From Phyto melanocephala (lineage: Eukaryota; Arthropoda; Insecta; Diptera; Rhinophoridae), in assembly GCA_941918925.1 (NCBI GenBank), contig OW799237.1, forward strand, positions 55,974,997 to 56,038,996: a stretch of DNA of 64,000 nt, read 5' to 3'. Position 1 is the stretch's first letter; every line of letters begins with the position of its first letter. The notes under the pieces were generated by a model, which saw nothing but the letters and a program-made list of their open reading frames with translations, was not told the origin of the DNA and ran no database searches. Made by a program: the position numbers and the translations under genes. Shown here in pieces: positions 53,174-64,000 of this stretch.

Positions 53174-53572
53174 GTAAGGTAGTTATTAGTCAATTCTACT
53201 TTCAGATATTATTGACAGGCGAAAAACAAATTGTGATAATTTTTATTTATAAGCTCCTAAATAACTTGCAGACATGTTTGTGGCACTGCCTCTGGTTTTT
53301 TGTTTTTCTAATTAGAAGCAAATTTATCTCACATTTATAAACATTAGATATATAACAGAAGTAATTTCTAAATAAAAAAAAATATTTAAAAGGGTCTTAA
53401 TTTTTTTTTTATTTTATTTTTTTAACATACATACGTAAATTTACAATTTTACAATGGGATGTTTTTATATATGTATGTTTTTTAAATGTATGTACTTATT
53501 TCATATGGGACTACACGTTGTGAAGGGTATATAAGATTCGGCATGGCCGAATATAGCACTCTTACTTGTTTT

Positions 53573-53990
53573 TTTTTTGTATTTTTTGAGGAGATTACTA
53601 TATTTTTTCCGGTAGTGATCTGCAAGTAGAGTTTGATTTTCGCAATTTGAACAGAAAGGGGCTTCGATATTTTCACAATCTAATTTTTTTGGGGAGGACC
53701 TGAACTCTGCGTTAAAATCTTCCAATTCTTCCTGCATTTCATCAATATCTACAGTTGGAATGGCGTCAGCTTTTAATTTTTTCTCCCAACGTATGAACTT
53801 GAAAAATGATTTTCGCAAATATAAAGATTTTTATTAAAATTCTTCTCAGGAATTCGACATTTCTCTCGCCAAATTTGACCTAGTATCATATCTGGCGAAG
53901 GAAATTTAAACATTTTTAAGCCCTTAAAATGTCTTCTCGACTTTTGGCCTTTTTTTCACGCAGCATTTTATGCCCGATGGCGATTTATTT
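53573..53990 (-). pseudogene. P-type transposase N-terminus with decayed THAP finger
   Basis: On the minus strand, fragments resemble a THAP zinc finger: KCCVK at about 53965, a frameshift, LKMFKFPSPDMILGQIWREK, LYICEKSFFKF (where a histidine normally follows C-x-x) and LKADAIPTVDI, the conserved THAP end. A linker with a coiled-coil-like stretch (HYRKKYSNLLKKYKK) reaches the Helentron boundary. THAP fingers bind the transposon ends. The frameshift and lost histidine show decay. Confidence 0.65.
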
Positions 53991-54020
53991 TTCTTTTTTT
54001 TGTTTTTAATTATTGCGTTA

Positions 54021-56641
54021 TTTTTATACCCGCCACCAAAAAAATGGTGGGGGTATATTCATTTTGTCATTCCGTTTGTAACACATCGAAATATCCATTT
54101 TAGACCCCATAAAGTATATATATTCTGAATCGGGGTTTGATTTTATGACGATCTAGCTATGTCCGTCCGTCTGTCCGTCTGTTGAAAGCACGATAGAGGT
54201 CGCACCGAAAAAGCTAGGGGGCTCAAATTTTGCCAGAATCTTTCTTATAGACAAGGTTTGTTTGGTATTGAAAATGGGCCAAATCGGAATATTAGGAAGA
54301 GAGTTATAGCTCGAAAAGCAAGAGTAGGTCGAAAAAACCGTGTCCTTCGAACATCGAATAAAATAGAATTGTGTCCAAACGCCTTAACGTAGACTCATGA
54401 AACTTCGAATATATATTTCCTGGGTAAAGACAAAATTTTCCCCCGAAAATTGTCTAAATCTATGCATTAGGAGAGGAGTTATCGATCAAAATGTACGAAA
54501 ATTTATACCGAACAGTGTATTTTTCGGTATATTTAAAAACAAAAACGTCATAAAAGCAACAAAATTGGATGTACGACTCTGAAATTTTGCACACTTTGCT
54601 ATTTGGTGACACGCTTTCTTGTAACGGCAAATCAATGTGCCACGCCCACTTTTACGCCCACCTCCCATATAACGTTTTAACTAAAATTCATATAATTTCT
54701 CTACTAATAAAGATTTTGCAATAATAAAGGCCTATATTGAAACACCTCAGTTGTACTCATTCGGAAAAATAACTTTGACACGCCTTATAACGCCCACTTT
54801 TCACGTTATCTACCGTTAATGAAATTTAAATCTCATAAAACCACTAAAATTAGAGGTATGATGATAAATTTTGCTACCCCCTAGGCAATTTCCTTACTAT
54901 GCCAAAAAATTAAGGTGCTACGCCCACTTTTACGCCCACCTCCCATATAACGTTTTACCTAAAATTCATATAATTTCTCTATTAATAAAGATTTTGGAAT
55001 AATAAAGGACTCTATATTGAAACACCTAAGTTGTACTCATTAGCAAAAACAACTTTGACACGCCTACTATAACGCCCACTTTCACTTCTGAATTGTGTCC
55101 AGACGCATAAACGTAGTCATGAAACTTCGAATATATATTTATCGAGTCAAAATAATATTTTTCTCTGAAAATCGCTTAAATCTATGAATTAGGAAAATAG
55201 TTATAGATAAAAATGTACGAAAATTTATACCGCACAGTGTATATTTCAAATTTAAAACGTAATAAAACTGACAAAACTATATGTACGATTCTGAAATTTT
55301 GCAAACATGGCTTTTTGGTCAAAGTCTTCGTTATAACGGAAAAAAGGTGTGCCACGCACACTTTTTTCTTTAAATTTTTATAAAAATATATTAGTCATAT
55401 ATATTAGCATTTATTCATCTTACACTGCACCATTTATTGTAATGTAGCTAAATATAAGATAAAGATGATAAGATAGATGACTCTACTAGCAACTACTAGA
55501 TGGCATGCTAACAACTTATGCTTATGTTCTCCTTAAGTTATGCTTTATTAAAAATGGGAATTTATGAAAATTTGAAAATTTAAAAGCAAAATGTTATAGA
55601 AGTTTAAAAATCAAAATCTTACTAATAAATTTCCCGTTTTAGAAAAATGCAGAGAATGTATATTTTAAATCACCCTGTGGCCCTTAAAATTTAAACTTAA
55701 ATTCACTTTCTTCCTCTTAAATTCATGTAAATTCTCTATGAATAAAGATTTTGGAATACTAAAGGACTATATTGAAATATCTAAGTTATGTTTATTAGCA
55801 AAAACTTTATTGACACGCGTATTTTAACGGCCACTTTCATTGAAAGACTAAATTTACGAAAACATTTTACTAGCATACCGAAGTTATAATGGGTGGTTTA
55901 ATTTTAAGGGGCTATGTTGATTTTGAATAAAATTATTATGAAATTATTATCATTTATTTTTATAATGATAATATTTGTATGCTTCAATTATGTATGGAAC
56001 AAAATATCGGCCAAATGGCCCCCCAACCTAGGCGGCACGCCACGATCCGATAGTCCAAATTTTCAATGACACTGTTGATGCTCGATTGTTGGGCACGATG
56101 ATGAGTCGAGGTTGCTTGCTCTTTTGCCACGTTATCGTGAAAAACAGCAATGTTTCCCATTCAACAAACTAAGATGGCATTCACATATGTTTTCACATTT
56201 CATACAGACCTGCTTTGCAGACATTTAAATATTTTTTACAATTCTCACGATTGTGGACGAATTCGAACGATTATGTTGATCAAAAGAATCACGAAGTGCA
56301 CAAAGTGCATTTTGATTTGAACGCCCATTTTTATAAAAATCTTTAATATTTAAAAGCGTTGCTCGATTGCGTATCTTTCCACCCTTCAAATTGAGTTAGT
56401 CTGAGATTAAGAAATGTCAAATGAAATACAAGAAAAAAGTTGAAGTTTAGATGTGGTTCACCTTAAACATGGGCCCTTAAAATTTGACCACCCTCTACAA
56501 AGAAAGTGATACATATTTTATTATAAAGAGATTATTCTATAGCGATTAACAAAATAATAAATATTGTGCTTTAAATGTACACAAAATTGGTGGTGGGTAT
56601 AAAAGATTCGGCACAGCCGAATATAGTGCTCTTACTTGTTA
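54021..56641 (+). mobile_element. Helentron type 2, longest copy
   Basis: Head TTTTTATACCCGCCACC, tail 'ggtataaaagattcggc aca gccgaatatagtgctcttacttgtt'. The middle is partly duplicated: the 'tcatgaaacttcgaatatatattt' segment occurs at about 54395 and 55120, and 'cgcccacttttacgcccacctcccatataacg' at 54645 and 54925. It carries the same inner inverted-repeat block as 9657-11417 (55891-56493). It interrupts the P-like element just beyond the THAP remnant. Confidence 0.8.
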
Positions 56642-57239
56642 TTTTTTATTTACTTTTATTATAATTTCTAGACACACATTACGTAGCTTCACTGCAGCTT
56701 TGAAACTGAAAAGTGTTATGAAATGCTTCAAAATAAAATAAAAAGCTTCAGAGCCTTTAAAAAATCAATAAAAAAATTTCGGGCGAAGTGTCCCTGACGA
56801 TTTGTGGCTCTTAAAATCCAACAACAATACAAAAATTCTACCTGACTTCGGTTTAGCTAGTTTTTGCACATTTATTGCATGTGGGTTTTTTAAGAAACGG
56901 TAAAATAATTGCAATGCAGGGAACAGGTACATAAGTATTTTTTATTGAGTTTTGCCTTTCTTACATAAAATTGAAATTTCTTTTATCACAAAATACATAC
57001 ATAACTATTTGTTTCCTGACGAGCCAACATATTATTGGCAAAACAGTGACAGCAATTTTAATAAAAATTGTAATTTTAAAAAATAAAGTAGCTAAAATAA
57101 ATTATAAATTACAATTTAAAAGTAAAAAATATCACACTAGAGCTACATGTATAAACATTGAGTGTACTTGACAATAGGCGAAAGTTTTTTCGAAAACTTC
57201 AATTTGTAAAAGTATCTGTAGTACATTAGAAAACATCGC
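56642..57239. other. P-like element 5' region, no gene seen
   Basis: AT-rich DNA between the Helentron and the right subterminal repeat. It is expected to hold the transposase 5' UTR or promoter; no clear TATA box or reading frame was found. Confidence 0.35.
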
Positions 57240-57634
57240 CTTTTTTATTTATTTATTTAAAATACCTCAAGTGAAATTCAAATGCTTGAAGAAAACATTT
57301 TCATCTATAAAAAATTTCATTGTATTAAAATTATCTCAAATCAATTAAAATGTACACGTACACTAAAATTTTCGCTAAGAAGGGCAAATAAAATTCGATC
57401 ACAATTGATGCAATCTCATTCGTACAACAACAATATATATATGATTTTGCTACTGTAACACAGTCGGGCGTATTTGTTTTCAAAATAATGTTTTTTCACA
57501 TTTGTTTGAATTATTTTACCTTTTTTATAAATGTAAATTTATATTTTCTCATTTTTTTATTTAAAGAACATTAACACATCCATACATACATACATACATG
57601 CATAAACAACAGACAAACACGTGTTCGTATTTTG
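57240..57634 (-). repeat. Right subterminal inverted repeat of the P-like element
   Basis: Inverted partner of 48370-48745. Confidence 0.8.
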
Positions 57635-57655
57635 TTTCTTTGCTTTCTTGTCTAA

Positions 57656-57968
57656 AGGCCATGACTGACTATCATATTTAGTCGTTCGATATGTCAAAAA
57701 TTGTATGTGTGTTCAGAAAGTGTGATAGTGTGGACACAAAGTGCACATGTGTGACAGATTTTTTGACATGTGTGTCCGATTTGATAATCTTTTGAAAATT
57801 TTCATAAAATAATAGAGTCTGTGCGATCAGAGTTGCTTTTTCTAAGCAAGTATGACAGTGTGGCATCCAATAACACATTTTGTTGCGATTTTTTCATGTA
57901 GGACAGAAAACTATCAGATTTTTATTTGACATAATCGCACGACTTTGTAGGATAGTCAGTCATGGCCT
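57656..57968. mobile_element. Harbinger-type MITE, TSD TAA
   Basis: Perfect 18-bp terminal repeats AGGCCATGACTGACTATC, and TAA on both sides (57653-57655, 57969-57971). 313 bp with no coding. Interior phrases 'tgtcaaaaa', 'agtgtgatagtgtgg' and 'tgacagtgtgg' repeat in both orientations. Confidence 0.88.
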
Positions 57969-57987
57969 TAACGCATGATGTTAAACG

Positions 57988-58115
57988 AGTGCATGGTAAA
58001 TAAATATGAATAAAGAAACCAACAACAAATTACATTTACAAAATTTGTGAGTGCATGGTAAATAAATATGAATAAAGAAACCAACAACAAATTACCTTGA
58101 CAAAATATTGTGAGC
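57988..58115. repeat. Tandem duplication, unit about 64 bp
   Basis: 'gagtgcatggtaaataaat...aaccaacaacaaatta' occurs twice in direct succession with very few differences. Confidence 0.9.
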
Positions 58116-58148
58116 GAAACTATATGAGAAAAATTCGTAATGAAGAGA

Positions 58149-58172
58149 GCGGGTTCCAATGTTAGAACCCGC
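58149..58172. other. Short perfect hairpin
   Basis: GCGGGTTC and GAACCCGC form an 8-bp stem with an 8-nt loop, 25 bp inside the right TIR of the P-like element. Possibly a transposase or host-factor site. Confidence 0.5.
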
Positions 58173-58251
58173 CATAAGAAATTTTGTTTGTACGTGATGC
58201 GCATTCTATATGATTTATATTCTTTGATATTACTTAACGTCTTAATTTAAA

Positions 58252-58510
58252 TGTAACGGTTTTCGAATGTACTAGAATGTACATACGAGAATTTTGTCGA
58301 ATGTTACCGAACAGCACTATGTTACTATAAATAGCCGAACAACACAGCTAACATGATCAGTATTACAATAAAGCTTGTAAAGTGTGTATCAAAGTGAGTT
58401 TGATAATAAAAGTGTATAACCATAAGTGTAATAAGTAAAGTAATATAAAAACAATATCTAAGTGTATTTAAATACATAAAGTGCTCTTCATTTTATAACT
58501 AATTTCAACA
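58252..58510 (+). other. Possible solo LTR or promoter fragment
   Basis: TGTAACGG...TTTCAACA encloses a good TATA box (ACTATAAATAGCC at about 58324) and AATAAAG about 45 bp later. The layout resembles a short LTR, but no duplication flanks it. Confidence 0.25.
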
Positions 58511-58805
58511 GTTTTTGATTGCAAAAAAATAACTCAACGGTTATTTAAAGGAAATAATCCAACATTTAGAATCAGAAATTTTTTCTTTATTTATAAATAG
58601 CTTATATGTGTAGGTATAAAAACATCAATTTTTTGAATTATATGTTAACATGTTTCAATTTAAATAAAGAAAAAAATAGAACCAAACTATCGACATGTTT
58701 AAGTAAAACGTCTGTCGAATAATCAATAAAAATATATTATATTAAATGTATATTCTTATAGTAATACATTTGGCAAAAAAATTATAAAGTTTCAATTTAA
58801 GATAT

Positions 58806-59960
58806 TTAATAAAATTCAGTAATCAAAAATTTTCTATAACTTAATACAGATTTTATAAAATAAACAAAATTTCGCCAGTCTCCATCCTCTTGTCCATTCA
58901 GAATGTTTATAACTTCTTCTTCGCTTAGCGTTAATTTTCTAAAGTTCGCAATTCTAAATTCATTAAGTGCCGGACAGATACCCAAGAAATGTTGGAATGT
59001 TTCGCATTCGTTCATATTGCATAACGTACAGTTGACATGTGTATTTAGTTCTGCAAATTGGTTGTATTTCAGCTGAATCAGCCCACCACGCGCTTTTAAA
59101 ATCCATGTAATCGTACTTACACTGAGATTTGAATTGACGTACTGTATTCCTCTTTGGTGATCTAAATATTTGTATATGCGTGTACTACTTTCATTTTTTC
59201 TTCGCAATCTTTCATTAAAAGAATTTGTTTTTAACGTATTTAATAGCTGGTTGCTAAAATAATTCCACTGTAATTGAGTTGGGATTACTTCCGGCAAAAG
59301 CAAGTTCAGTGCAAGAGCTCTAGATTTTAATTCTTTCACCCAAAAAAGATTTCGACGTAACATTACTAAGGAGAGTTGGTGAGGCAATCTATTTTCTTCG
59401 TATATAAACATTATTCTGTTTATGTAATCTAGATTTAGCGCCAATGTAAACAAGTGACTTTCTTCAGCCGCAGTTTCTAACATCAGTATATAGCTTGGAG
59501 TAAAACTTGTCAGTTTCAGTATTCGCTTCATAAAATAACGTTGAAGTTTATCTACTTCGTCAAAAAGGCTGAAACCCCAAACCTGAGCTGCATATGATTG
59601 TATTGCCCGGCATACTGCTAGATAAACTTTCCACTTCATTTCTAAATTTATTTCCGGTTTATCCACGCAACTCTTCCACATTGAATTTATTGCATTTTTT
59701 GCCTGTGAGTTTCTTTTTTCAATATGCTTATTAAATTTTAACTTTGGCGTAAATACAACCCCAAGATAATTAAACTCGGACGTTATTTTAACTTCTGCGC
59801 CATTGAAAAAACCATTTTTCTTCATTTCTAAGTCTGCCGCCATTTCTAAATACTAGAATTTCAGATTTATTTAAGTTTACTTCTAAATTCCAAATTCTGC
59901 AGTACTCTTCTAGATTTTTAATCATATTTTGCATCGTACCGAATCATCTTATAAAATTTG
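58806..59960 (-). pseudogene. LINE reverse transcriptase C-terminus, 5' truncated
   Basis: It opens at about 59950 in one frame (MIKNLEEYCRIWNLEVNLNK, ILVFRNGG), shifts near 59850, then is open for about 340 codons: SEFNYLGVVFTPKLKFNKH (RT thumb-adjacent motif), YAAQVWGFSLFDEVDKLQ, LKARGGLIQLKYNQF and the zinc-like CTLCNMNECETFQHFLGIC. The catalytic YADD lies upstream and is missing. It is distinct from the LOA element; a CR1/L2/Kiri-like relative is my guess. Confidence 0.75.
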
Positions 59961-60319
59961 CATACTTCAAGAAGGTTTTTTGTTTAAATATACATATTTA
60001 GTATATATCGTTGGTCACAAGTAGAAAGGACCTAACTCAAATAATTGTAACTTAACAGAAGAAAGCGAAAACGTTATTAAAACTGTATTATCACAATATA
60101 ATTTTTGCTACTATTGCATTTTTGTGTCGGCGTGTATTTATGTGAAATGTATTGAAATTACTGAAAAACTCAATTTCGTAAGAAATACGAGTAAGGGCCT
60201 TTGTACTTGTGTCCGTCGATATGTACCAGAGTACGTTTGGTTGAAAAAAAAAAAAATTAATTCGGATTAAAAAACTTAAAGGGCAAATTACAGCATTCGA
60301 TCGCAATATATATTATGAA
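59961..60319. other. No gene seen
   Basis: AT-rich DNA with one short minus-strand frame lacking any domain. Confidence 0.4.
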
Positions 60320-60391
60320 CTAGCATTAACCCGCTACTTCGAAAGCGCAGTTCTTAATACTTATTGGATACTCAAGTTCTATTTATAATTA
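60320..60391 (-). mobile_element. Possible Helitron 3' fragment
   Basis: Plus-strand A|CTAGCATTAACCCGCTACTT reads on the minus strand as a GC-rich block ending CTAG before T, a Helitron-like 3' end. The adjacent 'aaagcgcagtt...actcaagttc' recurs at about 3015-3060. Confidence 0.3.
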
Positions 60392-63367
60392 CACTGCTCT
60401 GCAACAAAATCCTCCATTTAATAAAACTATGTGGACTATATGGATTTTGACGCGCTAAACTCAAATCCGTTTTCGGTTTTTTTCCGTCAGATCGGGATTT
60501 TTTTATGGGCGTGGCAAATTTTTTCCCCTAAATTAGTCAGGTACGGAGACATATTTTATTCTAACTTAAGAACCAGTTATCCGATTTTCAAAAATAAAAC
60601 ACCAAAAAATGTGTAATAAAATTGTTTTTATTTCAGTGGAATTCAATTTTTCTCTATCTCTTATCGTTTTGGAGTTATATAAAAATGAATGGAGAAAAAA
60701 ATTTTTTTTCCTGCAAAATTCGTAATATTTTTCAATTTAAAAATGGAATTAAAAAAATATAAGGCAAATATTCAACATTTTAAACTTTTTTCTAAAAGCT
60801 ACTTATCTTGGAAATAAAAAAAGTCATAAACTGTAAAAGTCGGTTAAAAAATTTAGATTTTATTATCAATTTACCGCATGTACCAAATATTGTTATGCAA
60901 CCAGCCTTACATATGATATATGTAACATTTCGTTGAGTGAGCAGGTAATGGAACTAAAGTAAAACGGTATTTTACGTAGTTCTTGGAATAATTATTTATA
61001 ACAGTATTTTTCAATTACCTGTGATTTCAAATTAAGAACATTAGGGTATATTCTGGTATTTATTGTATATATAGAAGCTAATGGGCAATAAGTTAATCAC
61101 TTTTATTTGAATATCGTGCGGTTAAAATCGGCAACAGTCAATAGATCTTATAGTGTACTTTGTTATTGTGTAATGAAATAAAGCAATTAAAGAATCCACA
61201 AACGCTTTCATATTACAAAATGTCAAGGATTTGTAACAAATCTCCAAATTTATTTTGTTACGTATGTGGCGCTCTAACTTTAAGTTCTCAACGGTAGACA
61301 ATATCTTCCAAGCTTAAAGATGCTTATCGCCGTTATTTTGGGTTTCCTATCGATGATAGAGATAAAAATTGGCTGCCGAAAATATGTTGTAGTAGCTGTG
61401 GTAAGTCTTTAAGAGGTTGGTTAAAAGGAAGTCATAAGTCTTTATGAAGCCAGCGATTTGGAGTGAACCACAAAATCATCAAAATTATTGCTACTTTTGC
61501 CATACTAAAACACGTGGGTTTACGAAAAAAAATAATGTTACAAATCCAAATACTTCATGCGTCAAACGACCAGTTTTCCAGTTTACAAGTAAATTTTTAC
61601 CTCCATTGCCTCCTACAGACGATGAAGAAGATGGGCTTTCTGCAGCAACGGAATCCACTTACGCCAACATGGGTGCTTCTTCGCATTCATTTGGAATTCC
61701 AACTAGTACACCTTATTTTCCGAATTAAACTGATATGAATAACTTAGTTTGTAAATCAAGGCTTTAAAAAAACCAAGTCTGAGCTTCTTGCATCCCAATG
61801 AAAAGAATGGAGTTTGGTGCAAACGGACGTTAACGTCTCTTACTTTCGAAACAAAGAACAACCTTTTTTGATATATTTCAGCAAAGAGGAAGGTTTGATA
61901 TTTTGCGATAATGCTGATGGAATTTTGCGACAACTGTGTTTCAGTCATAAATCTCAGGATTGGCGGCTTGTTATTAATTCATCCAAGACAAGTTTGAAAG
62001 CGGTTTTACTTCACAATGGGAACAAATTTCCATTGGTCCCACTCGCGTATGCAAGAAATATGAAAGAAAACTATTGTAGCATGAAGATGATACTACAAAA
62101 AATTAAATATTCACATTACTCATGGAATCTGCAGATTTTAAAGTCGTAGCAATGTTAAATGGATTGCAAAGTGGATATACTAAGTTTTATTGCTTCTTAT
62201 GTAAATGGGATGGCCGCGCAAAAGAAAAACACTACAATGTTAAAATTTGACCGAGAATAGTAAATTTTATTCCAGGAAAAAAAATGTAGCAGAAGAGCCT
62301 TTAAAACAAAAGGAACAAACTCTTCTCTTCATATAAAGCTAGGCCTAATGAAAAATTTTGTCAAAGCAATGAACAAGGATGGTGAAGCCTTTCTATACAT
62401 TAAGAGCAAATTTCCTAGAATCAGAGATGCTACAGTAAAAGAATGCATATTTGTAGGTCCACAAATACGACAAATTATGAAGGACGAGGTCTTCAGAACG
62501 AAATTGAATGAACAAAAGGGCATGGGAGCTTAAGCTACTTTTTTATTTTAACAATGTTTTCTAAATAAAAATTAATAATTATTAACAAAATTTTTGTGTT
62601 ATTTTAAGTAAAATAGCTTGTAAATATTTTAATTCTTTATTGTTATTTGAAGTTATCTACGGGTGACGACAGGGTGGGTGCTTTAAGCGAGGCGATGCTA
62701 CAAAATTACAAACTGGCAAATTTTTTTGCTTATATTTGTTTTTGTTGTACGAAAATAGATAGAAGTAAAAAGTTGTCATTCATTGATGCTACAAGGCGCT
62801 TTAGTGCGCCCACTCTGACGTTGTTTGCTGCATTACACATATTTGGTCAATATTGGGTACCTGCGGTAAATTGATAATAAAATCTACATTTTTTAACCGA
62901 TGGTTATGATTATGGTTTATGGCTTTTTTTATTTTCAAGATAAGTAGATCTTAGAAAAAAGTTTAAAATGTTGAATATATGACTTATAATTTTTTAAATT
63001 CCATTTTTAAATTGAAAAATATTACGAATTTTGCACGAAAAAATTTGTTTTTCTCCATTAATTTCTAAATAACTCCAAAACGATAAGAGATAGAGAAAAA
63101 TTTTATTCCAATAAAATAAAACTAATTTGGTTACACATTTTTTGGTGTTTTACTTTTGAAAATCGGATGACTGGTTCTCGAGTTAGGAGGAAATAAGTCT
63201 CCGCACCTGACTAATTTAGGGGGAAAAATTTGCCACGCCCATAAAAAAAAATCCCGATCTGATGGAAAAAAACCGACAACGGATTTGAGTTCAGCGCGTC
63301 AAAATCCATATAGTCCACATAGTTTTATTAAATGGGAAGACAAAAAATTATTTTTTGCAGAGCAGTG
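60392..63367. mobile_element. DNA transposon with ~500-bp TIRs and TSD TTA
   Basis: Ends CACTGCTCTGCAA (60392) and TTGCAGAGCAGTG (63367), TTA on both sides (60389-60391, 63368-63370). The inverted repeats run inward to about 60892 and 62845. Between them lies a broken gene (61220-62533). CACTG ends with a 3-bp TSD recall CMC/Chapaev-type elements, but the superfamily is not settled. Each TIR holds a 'tatgggcgtggcaaatttttt' block. Confidence 0.82.
61220..62533 (+). pseudogene. Cysteine-rich transposon protein, multiply broken
   Basis: From ATG 61220 fragments read CYVCGALTLSSQR, a stop, AYRRYFGFPIDDRDKNW, ICCSSCGKSLRGWLKGSH, a stop, then CYFCHTK (zinc-finger-like module). After a gap come GLIFCDNADGILRQL, WRLVINSSKTSLKAVLLHNG and MILQKIKYSHY in another frame; then FKVVAMLNGLQSGYTKFYCF with LCKWDGRAKEKHY, and KNFVKAMNKDGEAFLYIKSK, FVGPQIRQIMKDE. 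I recall this order from a protein repeated in many arthropod genomes whose name I cannot give with certainty. At least five stops or shifts are present. Confidence 0.6.
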
Positions 63368-63370
63368 TTA

Positions 63371-64000
63371 TTGAATATTTTTGGTTCAATTTATGAAAAT
63401 TTGTATCTCTGATTCAATTTACTTAGAAAAATAAAAATTAGAGTAAGGATATATCGGGCATATATTTCCTAACTAAAAGCAAGATCAATGATACTGAGTT
63501 TCAAAAATGAAGATTCATAACTTGCAAAAATTATCATAAAAATAAAACAAGTAACATTTTTTCCTTCACTAAAACTTCCACTTGGTTTATTTATTTATTT
63601 TATTTATTTATTTATTTATTTATTTTGTATTCCCATACAACAAGACTTAAAGTCTTATAATTATAGTACACGCAAAGAAAAAACATGGTTGTGGTAACCA
63701 TAATCGAAGAGCAACATACTATGATTGAATTGTATGATTATGTTTAAAATAATAATGGTTACCAGTTATCATTATTATGTTTAATTTAAGCATCATTCAA
63801 TACTTATATTTATGACTACAACTGAAATCGACAATCTTTGCTTTTTTACGGCAAATTATTGTCTTTTGCTGTAACACACACATATTGATTGTACTTACCA
63901 ATTTAATTGCAATTTTTTTACCAATATTTTTTTACATTTTATCGTTTATTTGTAAATTTTCTTTATTTTTTCAAAATTTTTGTTCATTTTTTGACATCTA
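63371..64000. other. AT-rich DNA with microsatellite, no gene seen
   Basis: Holds an (ATTT)n run at 63580-63630. After it comes a stretch with small palindromes such as ATGGTTGTGGTAACCAT (63685-63701), similar in style to 29255-29385. Confidence 0.5.

Larger units (their letters stand above)
50967..53572 (+). mobile_element. Helentron type 1, long copy inside the transposase gene
   Basis: Head TTTTATACCCTTCACACAG, tail 'gaagggtatataagattcggcatggccgaatatagcactcttacttgtt'. The 3' consensus 'acaatgggatgtt...gagatgaatggtgatacaaac' occurs at 52105-52190 and again, shortened, at 53450-53525, so the copy is partly duplicated. It contains a tRNA T-arm-like block, a tRNA-like sequence and a TIR element. 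Confidence 0.75.
42840..58226. mobile_element. P-superfamily transposon, 15.4 kb through insertions
   Basis: 30-bp perfect terminal inverted repeats at 42840-42869 and 58197-58226 (start CAAAGAATATAAATC) and a 7-bp duplication ATATTAC at 42833-42839 and 58227-58233. Inside are a THAP/P-type transposase on the minus strand, subterminal inverted repeats of about 370 bp (48370-48745, 57240-57634), a LOA-like LINE, two Helentrons and a Harbinger MITE. Without the insertions it is about 4.5 kb, as expected for an autonomous P-like element. Confidence 0.85.

Noticed and set aside
58252..58510. Confident solo LTR
   Set aside because: TATA and AATAAA are present, but without a duplication or second copy the boundaries cannot be supported; kept only as low confidence.

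Overview
This window is AT-rich eukaryotic DNA from a higher fly (Diptera). The TATACCC...GTCCGTCTGTCCG repeats resemble DINE-1/Helentron elements of flies, and the mix of other repeats suggests a tephritid-like schizophoran. The species cannot be fixed from the sequence. Only one host gene is securely recognised. It is a minus-strand orthologue of DNAAF3, an axonemal dynein assembly factor, in two coding exons (39327-40034 and 4295-5044; 485 codons plus stop) joined in phase 0 across a 34.3-kb intron. Nearly everything else is transposable-element DNA.

Layout. 1-4260 (3' of DNAAF3): a ~115-bp tandem repeat, a collapsed Harbinger element keeping pieces of both its genes, and Helitron/Helentron fragments. 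5045-39326 (the giant intron): a Lep1-like Helitron; two head-to-head Helitron copies enclosing a LINE fragment; a Harbinger transposon (8187-13567, TSD TTA) with a MADF gene and a transposase; then a 19-kb hAT element (14233-33233, 8-bp TSD CCAGTTAC). The hAT is split by a candidate solo LTR, a 10-kb Gypsy-type LTR retrotransposon (16339-26325, TSD TACT), a TIR element containing a Helentron, and a Transib element lodged in its right terminus. The Gypsy element carries a Transib copy inside pol and a LINE fragment downstream of pol. Further Helentrons, a Helitron, a MADF-bearing MITE, a hAT-like element with 8-bp TSD ATCATAAC and a foldback element fill the rest of the intron.

40035-42840 (5' of DNAAF3): the promoter region with RFX-like half-sites, an unassigned transcribed-looking stretch, pyrimidine-rich DNA and a Helentron fragment. 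42840-58226: a P-superfamily transposon (30-bp TIRs, 7-bp TSD ATATTAC, internal inverted repeats of about 370 bp) whose THAP-type transposase gene is split by two Helentrons; a nearly full-length LOA-like LINE sits in its 3' flank. 58234-64000: a decayed LINE 3' end, then a 3-kb element with ~500-bp TIRs and TSD TTA carrying a broken cysteine-rich gene, then AT-rich repeats.

Most insertions can be ordered because each interrupts an older one, so the window reads as a stratigraphy. Every element coding region with recognisable homology carries at least one break, except the short gag and ORF1 frames. All family calls are from motifs, termini and target-site duplications seen by eye; no database search was run.
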